Assembly: GCA_018242045.1 (NCBI GenBank)
Contig: JAFECR010000023.1
Coordinates: forward strand, 56,413-120,412
DNA: 64,000 bases
Direction: 5' to 3'
Origin: Pseudomonadota bacterium
GTDB lineage: Bacteria > Pseudomonadota > Gammaproteobacteria > Berkiellales > Berkiellaceae
In this document: positions 47,506 through 58,100 of the stretch, in pieces
Numbering within the stretch: the stretch's first letter is position 1
How the letters are laid out: the number at the start of each line of letters is the position of its first letter
Position numbers and translations under genes: made by a program
The notes under the pieces: model-generated
Told to the model about the DNA's origin: nothing
Seen by the model: only the letters and a program-made list of their open reading frames with translations
The model's database searches: none

Positions 47506-49299
47506 ATGGATCGCAAAGAAAGCCCGTTTCATCTTTCTTTTGAAAATCTTAATAAATCCTCAATTGATCTTTTCAATACTTATCTTAATGCTTGTCGCGT
47601 TAACTGCGAATACAATAAAGTCCAACACGCAACTTGGCAAGATATTTTTAACGTACAAAGTATCTATAAAAATTGGTTTAGTATATTAACTAGCGATATA
47701 AGTGCTGTCTCAAAAGCACAATCTAGTTTTATTCAAGATTATTTTAAGCTTTGCCAGAATGTGCAAAGTTTACTGCTTGGTCAAAAAGTGTTTCCGTTGA
47801 TTAACGCGCAGCATGATAAACGTTTTAAAGCAAAAGAATGGCAAGAAAATCCGTTATTTTATTATTTGCAACAATATTATTTATTATTTTCTCAGCATTG
47901 TATGGCATATATTGAGAAACATGAAGGAAATAATCCTAAAAAAGCAAGACAACTTCGTTTTTTTACGAAGCAGTTTCTTGATGCAATTTCACCTACTAAT
48001 TTTATCTGTAGCAATCCTGAAATTCTTAATAATCTTAGTGAAACACAAGGTGAAAGTATCACGCAAGGATATAACAATTTTTTAAAAGATATCATTGATG
48101 GTCATGGTCATTGGAGTTTCAAAATGACTGATATGACTGCCTTTGAAGTTGGAAAAAACGTTGCCATCACTCCAGGGAAAGTTGTTTACCAAAACAGGAT
48201 GATGCAATTAATTCAATATTCACCGACAACTGTTGAGGTGTTTCAAGTTCCATTATTAATCATACCGCCTTGGATTAATAAATTTTACATTCTGGACATT
48301 AGTGAAAAAGGCTCTTTAGTTAAGTGGGCAGTTGACGCAGGTTTTACTGTATTTATGATTTCATGGGTAAATCCAGATTCAAGTTATAGAGACACTTTGT
48401 TTGAAGATTACTTGCTTGAAGGTATTCTTGCTGCCTTAGATGCAATAGAAAAAGTAACAGGGGAGGCTCAAGTTAATGCCTTAGGGTTTTGTATCGGTGG
48501 CACATTATTGGCAATGACGTTAGCGTATCTTAAAGCGAAGAATGATAATCGAATCGTGAGTGGCACTTTCTTAACCACGTTAATTGATTTTACCGATCCA
48601 GGCGAATTGGAAGTTTTTATTGATGAGGAGCAGCTAACGATTCTAGAAGAAAAAATGCATCAGGATGGTTTTTTGGATGGTCGGATGTTGATGACAACAT
48701 TTAATCTATTGCGACCGAACGATTTGTTTTGGCCATACTATGTTAATAATTATCTTTGTGGGAAAAATCCATTTGCTTTTGATTTGCTTTTTTGGAATTG
48801 TGATTCGGTCAATTTACCGCAAAAGATGGTAAGCTATTTTTTACGTAATATGTATCTTAATAATTTACTTGTGAAGAAAGATGCGCTTTCAATAAACAAT
48901 ATTAACTTAGATTTAAGTAGTGTTGATACCCCTTCATATTTTCTTTCGACAGAGCAAGATCATATTGCGCCATGGAAATCAACTTATGCAGGCACGCAAT
49001 TATTTCAAGGCGCTGTTCACTTTGTGCTTGGTGGATCTGGGCATATAGCAGGCGTTGTGAATCCTCCCTTTAAGCGTAAATACAATTACAGAACCTCTCT
49101 TGATGCCAAACAATATAAAAATGCAGATGAGTGGTTATCTCATAGTCAAATTAATGAAGGTTCATGGTGGGAACATTGGATTAAATGGCTCGAGCTTTAT
49201 GGTGGTGGTACTTGTCGTGCAAGGAAGCCTGGAAAGGGCAAGGGCGGCCTTGAAGATGCACCTGGAAGCTATGTGAAGCCTAAAAGTAACAAAAGATAA
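47506..49299 (+). CDS. phaC: poly(3-hydroxyalkanoate) synthase
   Basis: PHA polymerase, 597 residues, class I size. The lipase-box variant GFCIGG carries the catalytic Cys (about residue 329). VVYQNRMMQLIQYSPTT, PPWINKFYILD and SWVNPDSSYRD are family hallmarks. GTFLTTLIDFTDPG and the HIAPWKSTY segment give the Asp and surrounding active-site parts, and GSGHIAGVVNPP the His. AGAGG lies before the ATG. No phaA/phaB or phasin genes are in the window. It makes intracellular carbon-storage granules from hydroxyacyl-CoA. Confidence 0.95.
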   Translation: MDRKESPFHLSFENLNKSSIDLFNTYLNACRVNCEYNKVQHATWQDIFNVQSIYKNWFSILTSDISAVSKAQSSFIQDYFKLCQNVQSLLLGQKVFPLINAQHDKRFKAKEWQENPLFYYLQQYYLLFSQHCMAYIEKHEGNNPKKARQLRFFTKQFLDAISPTNFICSNPEILNNLSETQGESITQGYNNFLKDIIDGHGHWSFKMTDMTAFEVGKNVAITPGKVVYQNRMMQLIQYSPTTVEVFQVPLLIIPPWINKFYILDISEKGSLVKWAVDAGFTVFMISWVNPDSSYRDTLFEDYLLEGILAALDAIEKVTGEAQVNALGFCIGGTLLAMTLAYLKAKNDNRIVSGTFLTTLIDFTDPGELEVFIDEEQLTILEEKMHQDGFLDGRMLMTTFNLLRPNDLFWPYYVNNYLCGKNPFAFDLLFWNCDSVNLPQKMVSYFLRNMYLNNLLVKKDALSINNINLDLSSVDTPSYFLSTEQDHIAPWKSTYAGTQLFQGAVHFVLGGSGHIAGVVNPPFKRKYNYRTSLDAKQYKNADEWLSHSQINEGSWWEHWIKWLELYGGGTCRARKPGKGKGGLEDAPGSYVKPKSNKR

Positions 49300-49363
49300 T
49301 AAAACCCAATCTTAATGTTCTATTATTTTATTAGAGCCCTTGATAAAGCGTGATATTGCAACT

Positions 49364-50401
49364 ATGAAAATTATAATTTTTGCACCTTCAGGCAGCCACA
49401 AAGATATACACCAACTCCTGCAAGCAATGGAACATGATATTATTTTTTCAGATAATGAAGATGAAGTTGTAGATATATTCAATAAACATCAACCTGATTT
49501 AGTGATGATTGACAGTAATGACCTCCAGCTAGGTTGTAATATTACCCGTCAATTATGCGAAGCATTTGAAGACAAAACTCGAGTTCCGATTATTTTGATG
49601 GGTGAAAATTTTAATGAGGGTAATGTTGAAAAGGCAATTAACGCAGGCATAGATGATATTCTCATAAAGCCAGTTTCTAAAACAATATTAATAGCAAAAA
49701 TTAATTCTCTAAAAAGGTTTGCTCAAATGCGAACGAACCTGCTTGGCTTTGATATGCAATTAAAAGAAGCCAATGAGAAACTGCTCACTGCAAATCAATT
49801 GCTTTCTGAATTATCGCTTAAAGATCCTCTCACGCGATTAGGCAATCGCAGATTATTTGAAGAAACTTTAACAAAATATTGTCGTACTGCTATTCGTGAA
49901 AATGAACCCATTTCCTTACTTATGATTGATTTAGATAATTTTAAGGCCTTTAACGATACCTATGGACATCAAGCTGGCGATTATTGTTTGCAACGCTTAG
50001 CTCAAGTTTTAAAACATGGCATACATCGACCTTTGGATTTTGCTGCACGTTTTAGCACAGAGCAATTTGCAGTGCTCTTACCTAATACGCCATTTGCAGG
50101 AGGGATCCATGTTGGCGAGCGGTTGCGTTTAGCAGTAGAGATGCTACAAATGCAACATAAGCGATCGCCACTTGGCACCATGACTGTCAGCATTGGTGTT
50201 GCTTGCTCCAAAATTAATGTCGAATTTGCAAGTTCTGCCTTGGTTGCTATTGCAGAGTCAGCGCTAATGGAGGCAAAGGGATCTGGAAAGAACTGTGTGA
50301 TTGGAGCAAAGGATTTAGTTGACGACAAGGTATCTGATAATTTTATCAAGTTAAAAAAGCATCCCAGACGCATCAATATTGAAACAAAAGGACATCATTA
50401 A
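49364..50401 (+). CDS. REC-GGDEF protein with degenerate active site (WspR-like)
   Basis: About 345 residues (ATG 49364; an in-frame TTG at 49340 is possible). The N-terminal receiver keeps a phospho-Asp candidate (LVMIDSND) and the switch Lys (LIKPVS), but the usual acidic pair is replaced (IIIFAPSGS). A coiled linker (LKEANEKLLTANQLLSELS) leads to a GGDEF domain with LKDPLTRLGNRR, MIDLDNFKAFNDTYGHQAGD (metal and base residues) and VSIGVA. The signature loop itself reads RFSTEQF in place of R(Y/F)GGDEF, so c-di-GMP synthesis is probably lost. The length and order match WspR, the output of Wsp chemosensory arrays, and such an array lies 7 kb upstream. Confidence 0.85.
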   Translation: MKIIIFAPSGSHKDIHQLLQAMEHDIIFSDNEDEVVDIFNKHQPDLVMIDSNDLQLGCNITRQLCEAFEDKTRVPIILMGENFNEGNVEKAINAGIDDILIKPVSKTILIAKINSLKRFAQMRTNLLGFDMQLKEANEKLLTANQLLSELSLKDPLTRLGNRRLFEETLTKYCRTAIRENEPISLLMIDLDNFKAFNDTYGHQAGDYCLQRLAQVLKHGIHRPLDFAARFSTEQFAVLLPNTPFAGGIHVGERLRLAVEMLQMQHKRSPLGTMTVSIGVACSKINVEFASSALVAIAESALMEAKGSGKNCVIGAKDLVDDKVSDNFIKLKKHPRRINIETKGHH

Positions 50402-52815
50402 CAAATCGAAGATTTGGATAATGCTTTTATGCGAGAACATTTGTCTTGCATAGATTGAGGAATTTCAATATTGTTAGGGGCTTTCCATGAACCATCAGAG
50501 TTGAAAATGCCTTTTTCTTGCAAGAGCGTGAGCATTTTCCAAGAAGGTTGATAAGCACCACTAGCATTATTACGCATTCGAATAAGTGAAACATTCTCAT
50601 TGCTATCGATAGCAACCTGATTTTCTTTTAAGTGCTTAACGAGCAAATCCATGACTTTCATTTCATCGACATTAAAATTGTTGGACAATAATTCTTTGGC
50701 GTTTTGAAGCGCTAAATTCAAATCTTCAAGAGAAGCTGCATTGTTTTCGTCTAAGGCAGCTAAATGTTCCCTGATTATTTTCTTTCTTTCTGGGCTAAAA
50801 TGAAAAGATTGTGCTAAATGGCTTAATTGAAGCGTTAATGGATCAATTTGTGATTTTACCTCATCGGGTATTTTCAGTGCGACTTTCGCTTGAGGAACTT
50901 GAATTGGGGGTTTTAGCAAAGATGTAGGAATGATACCTTTGAAATTCAAACTTTGGGATTCTTCAATACTATCGGCGACAAAACTTTCTAGTTTTGACAG
51001 AACATAGTTAAAAGGAATTGCAAGTCTTTGAATGGTTCTTACCATAAATGGCGGTAAACGAGGGTAAGCAAGACGAAATAAAATGGCTAATCCTAAGAAA
51101 GGTACTAATAATTGGAGGGAAGCACCGACCAAGGTAAAGTAACTGGTTGAAGCAACAGCATGAAGCATATTTGCCTTGTAGCAAAAATCTTGTCCGATGA
51201 TAAAAATCATTATTGGGGCAACAAGATAAGCCGCTATTGTTTTCATTTGCTCTCTTGTCATCGTGATATTAAATAAAGATAAAACGGCACGAAGGAATTC
51301 TAATCCTGTAGCGAAGAAAAACCCTAGGACAGCCGCAGTAATAAAATACCATAACATTAGCGGCAACACCATCGGCAATATGCTTGGTATCACTAACATA
51401 AATTGAGACGTTGTAATAGCACCGAGGATGACTGCCTTTGGTAACAAAGAAATGCAAGATAGCAAGATCGTTTCTAAAAATGGCAATGCGATAAAGCTTA
51501 AAAGTAAAGCGTCTTTAACAGCTTCAATGAAATCTAGAAATTTGAGTAATGAAAAATTATTTAAACGAGAAAAAGGGCCATGTAAACATAATGCTCGAAT
51601 CAGTGAAAAGGGAAGAGAGGTTAGTCCATAAATCCAAGGTAACAAAATTAGTAATGGGCTAGATACAAAAATAAAGACATTCGTAAAGAAAGATCGGCTT
51701 TCGATACAAAATTCATAAAACGTATAGTCTGAATAAGTAATGTATAGCTGAAAAGCGCGATATTGTTTCAAGCAATTGTTGATAAAGAGCGCAAGCCATA
51801 AATATGAAGTTGAAAGATTAAGATGCGCTATAATCCAAAATAAACTATAAAATAAGTAACTGCTTAATTTGCCCGAATCTGAAAGATGATATTGGGCAAG
51901 TAAGTGATGAGGTTCTGCAGTGGGTTGACCAAACAATAATCGACCAATTGGATACAAATGGGCATTTTCCATCAAGCCAGGGATGTTGTTATCAAACCAT
52001 TGTCTTAGATTACCGGTTGGTATTAAGCCACTAACAGGTGGGGATACAAAAGGGTTTGTCTTTGTCTGTACCTCAAGATCGAGCAAAAATTGATTGGCTT
52101 CTTCTTTGAGTTGATTTATTAAATTTTGATATTTTAACTTTAAGGTTGGTAATTGCTGTTGGATAGCATCATTTCGAAAAGGAGTGCCATCGCTATCTTG
52201 ATAGTCTTGAATAATGCTACATAAAATGTAAATTTGAATTATTTTTCTAAATATTGGCGCGCTGTCACGACTTTCATTGGGAAAATTGTCGTATTTATCA
52301 TTTTTTCTAGGTTGCATCCAGAGCCATTCTCGATTGACAGAGTCTATGTTCTTTCCACGAAATTTACGGTTTGCATCAGCGATGGCAAATAATTTATAAG
52401 GTTGTAAAAAAAAGGCATGCAAATCTATATCAGCACTATTAGCAGCAGGAATGGTGTGATAGGCATTTGGTGTTAGGTTGACAGGCTGGGCCTGGCAAAC
52501 CGAGACATCTTGAATGCCTAAATATTTTTCAAGTAAGTAGGCATGTAATTTGGTTTTATCTATTCCTTGGTTTTTCTTAACGTCTTCAATTGCTATTTTT
52601 AGAAAAGGATCGAATGATGCCCAGTATCTAGGACCAAAGAGATTATTTACTTCTATGGGACGATTACAATTAAACACGTCGGCGGTGAATTCGGTATATC
52701 CCTGTACACTGGCTTTTAGCGTTGGCGTTTTATTTAAAACATCGTTAATAAGCCCAACGATTTCCCTTGCAGGGTGCGCTATATTTTCAGCCGTAGTTTC
52801 AATATTACTTAGCAT
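50398..52815 (-). CDS. large multi-span membrane protein, paralog 1
   Basis: About 805 residues from ATG 52815 (GGAGG 4 bases upstream; the frame is open to 52863). I do not recognise a family. The N-terminal ~330 residues are globular and related to the next gene (LNNLFGPRYW-type segment, LHAYLLEKYLGIQDVS, LQPYKLF). Residues ~340-620 contain about six to eight hydrophobic spans (LLILLPWIYGLTSLPFSLIR and others). The C-terminal ~130 residues are soluble, ending ...ASGAYQPSWKMLTLLQEKGI. Tandem with its paralog, 22 bp apart. The last 4 bases overlap the convergent REC-GGDEF gene. Confidence 0.72.
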   Translation of the reverse strand: MLSNIETTAENIAHPAREIVGLINDVLNKTPTLKASVQGYTEFTADVFNCNRPIEVNNLFGPRYWASFDPFLKIAIEDVKKNQGIDKTKLHAYLLEKYLGIQDVSVCQAQPVNLTPNAYHTIPAANSADIDLHAFFLQPYKLFAIADANRKFRGKNIDSVNREWLWMQPRKNDKYDNFPNESRDSAPIFRKIIQIYILCSIIQDYQDSDGTPFRNDAIQQQLPTLKLKYQNLINQLKEEANQFLLDLEVQTKTNPFVSPPVSGLIPTGNLRQWFDNNIPGLMENAHLYPIGRLLFGQPTAEPHHLLAQYHLSDSGKLSSYLFYSLFWIIAHLNLSTSYLWLALFINNCLKQYRAFQLYITYSDYTFYEFCIESRSFFTNVFIFVSSPLLILLPWIYGLTSLPFSLIRALCLHGPFSRLNNFSLLKFLDFIEAVKDALLLSFIALPFLETILLSCISLLPKAVILGAITTSQFMLVIPSILPMVLPLMLWYFITAAVLGFFFATGLEFLRAVLSLFNITMTREQMKTIAAYLVAPIMIFIIGQDFCYKANMLHAVASTSYFTLVGASLQLLVPFLGLAILFRLAYPRLPPFMVRTIQRLAIPFNYVLSKLESFVADSIEESQSLNFKGIIPTSLLKPPIQVPQAKVALKIPDEVKSQIDPLTLQLSHLAQSFHFSPERKKIIREHLAALDENNAASLEDLNLALQNAKELLSNNFNVDEMKVMDLLVKHLKENQVAIDSNENVSLIRMRNNASGAYQPSWKMLTLLQEKGIFNSDGSWKAPNNIEIPQSMQDKCSRIKALSKSSIC

Positions 52816-52837
52816 TGGGCCTCCAAAAGTCTTAAAG

Positions 52838-55066
52838 TTAAGATAACTTAGCTTTAAGCTCAAAAATGTGGTGGCATTTTTGTTTCATGCTTTCAGGAAC
52901 ATCAATTCCATCTACCGCTTGCCATAAGCCATCCGGCGTGATGATGCCTTTTTCGCGTAAGTTTTGTAGCATTTTCCATGAGGGTTGGTAAGCGCCATTC
53001 GGGTTTGCACGCATTTTAATCATAGAAACATTTTCAGTTGCATCAATGCTTACATCGAGGGATTTCAAATGTTTGATTAATTTATCCATAATTTTAACTT
53101 CAGCGGGATCAAAATTGTCTTTAAGTAATAGCTTGGCGTTTTGGATATTTTGCTTTAACTCATCGATAGAAGTGACATTATCTTCATTCAATTTATCAAG
53201 ATATCCTACTATCAGCGCTTTTCTTTCTTTGCTGAAGTGATTACATTGAACCAAATTACTTAGTGTAAAGAATAAAGGTTGAATTTCGGCCTTTATTTCC
53301 TCAGGGACTTTGATAGTAACTTTTACTTTTGGCATATTGATGACAGTTTGTTGATTTTCTTTAGGAATAATGATTGTTGGATCAAAGTTATTTTTATCTT
53401 TTACAAGATATTTGATTGCTTTATCTAGACTTAATTGAATAGGCGTCGTTAACTGTCTTAACCGATTAGAAACACTTGTTGGTATATAAGGATAAACAAT
53501 TCGGCCGACGCATCCTAACCCTAAATAGGCGATAACACCAATAAACATCGAAGTGCCAAAGAACATACCAAAATTGGTTTGAGCAATTAACCTAGCAAAA
53601 TCAATGTCATCACTACGAAAATGATTCGAAGAAAAAATTGCAAGTACAAAAACAACTGCAAAAATGGTCGTATAATATGCTGGTATGAGTAGGGCTGCTG
53701 GTATAAAAGTAGCCATACCAGCCATAACAAGATTTAAAAAAGGAATGCCAATGTACCAAAAGATAAGACTATCTTTTAGCAATTCCAGAACATCAATCAT
53801 TTTAAGGTAATTAAAATTTCTTAATTGAGCAAAAGGCCCATATATAAAAAAAGAGCGAAGCAAAGTAAAAGGGGTGGAGCTTATACCATAGACCCAAGGA
53901 AGTAAAATCAATAACGGCGTTAGCGCTAGAATTAGGGCATTAGGTATAAATAATAAACTTTGACGAAGCAGATCCGTAAATTCAGCATTCGGGTTGGTGG
54001 CATATTCTTTAATAGCTTTCCATTTTGTGACAAATATGTTAAACGCAGTTCTTACCCAAAAAAAGGAAGTAGAAATATTTAAATGGGCAATAAACCAATT
54101 AAAGGCATAATTTAAATTTGTCTTGATGGTGCGCGCAGGGGATATATTCTGCGATGCTAGAACATGATGTGGCTCATGGCTAGATTGGCCAAAAAACAGC
54201 CTTCCCACTGGATATAAGCTGGCTATATCCATAAATCCATTTAATTGGGTATCTATTTGCTGTGAAGCATTAGAAGCGCCCAATATGCCATTTGGACTGC
54301 CTGAGAGTGGATTTTGCTTATATTCAACATCTATTGCTTTGAAAATTGTGGCAGTTTGATTATTTAATTCTTGAAGCATTTGCTGGTTTTTTTGTTTGAG
54401 GAGATCTAACGTTTCTTTTAAAGCAGGATTTAACAACACAGGCTCGGTGTTATCAGTGTAATCTTGAATAATACTACTTAAGATGTAAATTTGAATAATT
54501 TGTCGAAATAAAGGAGCACTATCGCAACCTGCTTTTTTGGGGGCCCATAACCATTCACGCATGCAAAAGATCGGATCATTTCCTTGAAATTTGCGATTAT
54601 TTTCAGTTATACCAAATAATTTAAATGGTTGCAGAAAATATTTATGTAACTGAATATCTTCTGCTGTGCTAATAGGAATGCTGGAAAATGCATTGGGTGT
54701 CAGTGTGGTATCAAGACTTAGCGAAATATCTTTAATTCCCAAATACTTTTCAAGTAAAAAGGCATGTAATTTTGGCTTATCAAGATTAGCGCTTGATTTA
54801 ATGTCATCAATGGCAATTTTCAATAACGGATCAAACGTTCGCCAAAAAGTTGGCCCTAACAGGTTATTTAATTGCAAAGGGCTGCGTGAGGCATAACCAA
54901 GAAAATATTGTTCTTTAAACCCCTGTACCAAGTAAGGTGCAATGGTAAATTGATTCATTTTCTCATTAAATATGTTAGAAATTTGTTTAGCAGATTGAGC
55001 AACAAGATTGATATTTGTATCAGTTCTCGCAGGCGCTTGGTTACGATCCATACAATTAACTACCAT
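52838..55066 (-). CDS. large multi-span membrane protein, paralog 2
   Basis: 742 residues (an alternative start is the ATG 15 bases downstream; neither has a strong ribosome-binding site). It shares the order of the 805-residue neighbour: LNNLLGPTFWRTFDPLLKIA, LHAFLLEKYLGIKDIS, LQPFKLFGITENNRKFQG, a hydrophobic middle (LLILLPWVYGISSTPFTLLR, FLNLVMAGMATFIPAALLIP), and the C-terminal GAYQPSWKMLQNLREKGIIT. The conserved ends suggest two soluble modules flanking a membrane-inserting part. Unknown function; a translocated membrane effector is one possibility. Confidence 0.72.
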   Translation of the reverse strand: MVVNCMDRNQAPARTDTNINLVAQSAKQISNIFNEKMNQFTIAPYLVQGFKEQYFLGYASRSPLQLNNLLGPTFWRTFDPLLKIAIDDIKSSANLDKPKLHAFLLEKYLGIKDISLSLDTTLTPNAFSSIPISTAEDIQLHKYFLQPFKLFGITENNRKFQGNDPIFCMREWLWAPKKAGCDSAPLFRQIIQIYILSSIIQDYTDNTEPVLLNPALKETLDLLKQKNQQMLQELNNQTATIFKAIDVEYKQNPLSGSPNGILGASNASQQIDTQLNGFMDIASLYPVGRLFFGQSSHEPHHVLASQNISPARTIKTNLNYAFNWFIAHLNISTSFFWVRTAFNIFVTKWKAIKEYATNPNAEFTDLLRQSLLFIPNALILALTPLLILLPWVYGISSTPFTLLRSFFIYGPFAQLRNFNYLKMIDVLELLKDSLIFWYIGIPFLNLVMAGMATFIPAALLIPAYYTTIFAVVFVLAIFSSNHFRSDDIDFARLIAQTNFGMFFGTSMFIGVIAYLGLGCVGRIVYPYIPTSVSNRLRQLTTPIQLSLDKAIKYLVKDKNNFDPTIIIPKENQQTVINMPKVKVTIKVPEEIKAEIQPLFFTLSNLVQCNHFSKERKALIVGYLDKLNEDNVTSIDELKQNIQNAKLLLKDNFDPAEVKIMDKLIKHLKSLDVSIDATENVSMIKMRANPNGAYQPSWKMLQNLREKGIITPDGLWQAVDGIDVPESMKQKCHHIFELKAKLS

Positions 55067-55153
55067 GTGATTTATTATTGTGATGCATTGTAACAGCTAA
55101 TTATTCAACTTGATAGCTTTGTCCAAAAATATGGCCTAAGTCGGACGTCTTAA

Positions 55154-58100
55154 TTAGGAATTCGAGGGTTTTTTGGGCTGAAACTGATTATTATCAGGTG
55201 AAATTGCGTTGGATTTAATGTGAGGTGAGATTTTATGTTTTTGTGAGAATAATGCTGATTGCCTCATAACGCTATCTTTCATTTCAGGTTTTACATCTAA
55301 TTGCTCTAGGTTGTGTTTTGCTTCGTTAAGGTACTTTTCAATGTCTTTTTGGCATTCATTTTTTTTGTTAGCTAAAGTTATCTCCCAACCGGTGCTTTCA
55401 TCGTTCATGTATTGGTCTCTTCTTGAGATATTGTCAAACTTAACGTTCTTGCGGCTATTTTGGTATAACGTGGATAATTTTTCTAAAGCTTGCAATTGTG
55501 CTAGATAACCACGATTGATGATATCCCATTGTTGCGCAAAAGCATTAATTTCAAATTCTGAAAGTAAGGAAGGATCTGTCTCATTTAACGGTTGTAAACT
55601 AATATAGATATCTCTGGTCAGCTGCTCATAACTTTTTTGGGCAAAAATATAAGTTTGGCGAAGCGCTTCTAATTTAGCATAATCATTGTCCCACCAGTTT
55701 TTAGAAACAGGAAACATGTCCGATCCGCCAGGGTCGTTAGTGAAATTTTCTATTAAATTAATAATGTTTTCATCCAGTTGTCCTGTTTTGGGATCAAGTA
55801 AAGTAACAGGTGTGTGGGTTAAAAGAAGAAAAGCCATGCTTGCTGCGTGAACATGACGCTTTTCTAATTGTCCATCAATGCGTTCTTGATAAAGAGTTAG
55901 TAATTTTGATAATAATTCATCTTCATGCCCTAGATAAGCTTGTTTTTTAATTAATAAAGAAGCTGTCTGAACACTACCGGCATCGATGGCTTGACTTAAA
56001 GCAGATAATATCATTTCTTGTTTATGAGATCCCGGGCATTCTGCTAAGGCAATGTCAAGCGCTTGAGTTTGATTAGAAGCTGCGAGTTTGTTGATGATAC
56101 CTTGTAATGTCATAACCAAATCATTTTTGGTTTGGGCAAAATGATTTAATTTATTTAAGGTTATTTTAAATTCTTGTAAGGCAGGTGTCGTTGTGATGCT
56201 ATCACTTATCTGAGCCTCAAGCGCCCTGCTCGCTATTTCAAATTGCGCTTTATCTTCATTTAAGGCTTGGTTTTGATCTTGTATCACAGGAAGTGGGGCC
56301 TTGGCCAAGTTATCATTTAATGAAATAGGAGGCTTGAAAATATTCTGCAGTGTGTGTTTGTATTTTGCTATGACTGTTTCAATTTCCTGTTGCCATTTAC
56401 TCAGATGCTCATTTTTGCGCTGTTGGTTTTCAAAATAAATATTATTGATATAATGCTGAGAAAGCACATTCAATTTTTCGATTTTCTCTATCTTGGCAAG
56501 CAATTCTTGAATATCTTCAGGGGAAGGTTTTGTATTTTTTTCAATTAAGTCGAAAGACAGCTTCAAAGAATCAAGCAATTGTTGTTGAAAAGTAAACCAT
56601 TGACGAAGCTTTTCAAGTTTTGGACCATCGGCATCTTGCCATGTCTGTTTCCATCCCTTATTCACCTCAGATAGGGTTGAACTACCATTTTGGGTATGAT
56701 TGATGATAAACTCAATCGCTTCTTGAGTTGGTATAAAATCGGTATTTAACACAAGATATTGGATCACTTCATGATTTTTGCTGAAGCCGGCCCTAACAGC
56801 CTCAAAGATTTGCGCTGAATTAAAGTTAATGTCTTGTCGGTAGTTAAGAATTTTTTTACAAACTTCAAGTTCTCCTTGCTTGGCAGCTAGTATTAAGGCA
56901 TTGCTAAGATCGGATATTTCAATGGGTTCATTAGCAAGCAACGGATCAAGTAAAAATGTCACTATTTTACTATGATGCGTTAATGCGATAATAAGCGCTT
57001 TACCTAATACTTTTTTATCAAATTCACCTGGTTTAAGTGCGACCTCTTCATGGTTTTCAATTTTTTTATAAAATTTAAGCTGATTTGCGTAGTTTTGTTG
57101 ATTTGTTGCCACATCCTGCATTATTTTTTTCACTTGCGCTTGCTTAAGTGTTACTTTGAGTTGTTTTTCAGGATCCTTGATATTTTTATAAGTTAAACTA
57201 AGAGTTTGTAATAGTTGTTCAAGTAAGGTTGCTTTTTCCTGCGTGGTTTGTAGCACCTCAGCATATTTTTCATAAAATTGAGTTGGTGTAAAAGAAATGG
57301 GAGAGATAAGTGCTTTATTAATTATATCAGTGCAGTTTTTCAATTCACTATACTGTGAAGTTAAATCTGCTAATTCTTTGTCGCTAGAGGCTTCAAGTAA
57401 TTTATTTTCTGCTTGAGCATCAAGAGCAGCATAAGCGGCATTGAGAATTTTTTCATGCAAAATCATTGCTTCATTAAATGTGCCAGCATACTGAGATAAA
57501 TATATTAAATTGTTTTTGATCATTTCGATATGATCAGTGAGTTCTTTTTCAAAAAGAATACCAAACGATAATTGAGATTTTTCGAAATAATTTTTTAAAA
57601 AAGTAATATATTGCCCTTTGAACATTTCAAGCTGCTGTCGATTTGCAATTTCGTTGCTTTTGGCTTGTTTTATCATATTTTCGGTGATTAATCCTATTGG
57701 GTTCGATAGCCATGAACCATAAGATTTATTCAGGGATTGGGTATCTTTTTGAGCCTGTTCATATTGACTGTTGAAAAAGACCAATTCTGTGTTTAAGACG
57801 GATAACTTTTCTTTTAATTGAAAAAAAGGTAAATCCATATTTTTTTGATAATCAGCATCAATTTTAGCTTTAACTTGTGATGCTATTTGTTGGTAATGAT
57901 TTACCAAAGAAGCCTGCTCTTTGGTTTTTTCTAAAGTTTGAACTCGATTGAGCACTAATTGCAATTGTAGATAAATATTTTGCAGCATTTTAACAGACAG
58001 TTGATCGCTTTGAGTTTTGTTTAGCATCGCAGTTGCTTGCTGTTGAATATGCTGAAATAAAGTAATTTTACTTTCATGTGTAAGATTATTTATTAGTGGG

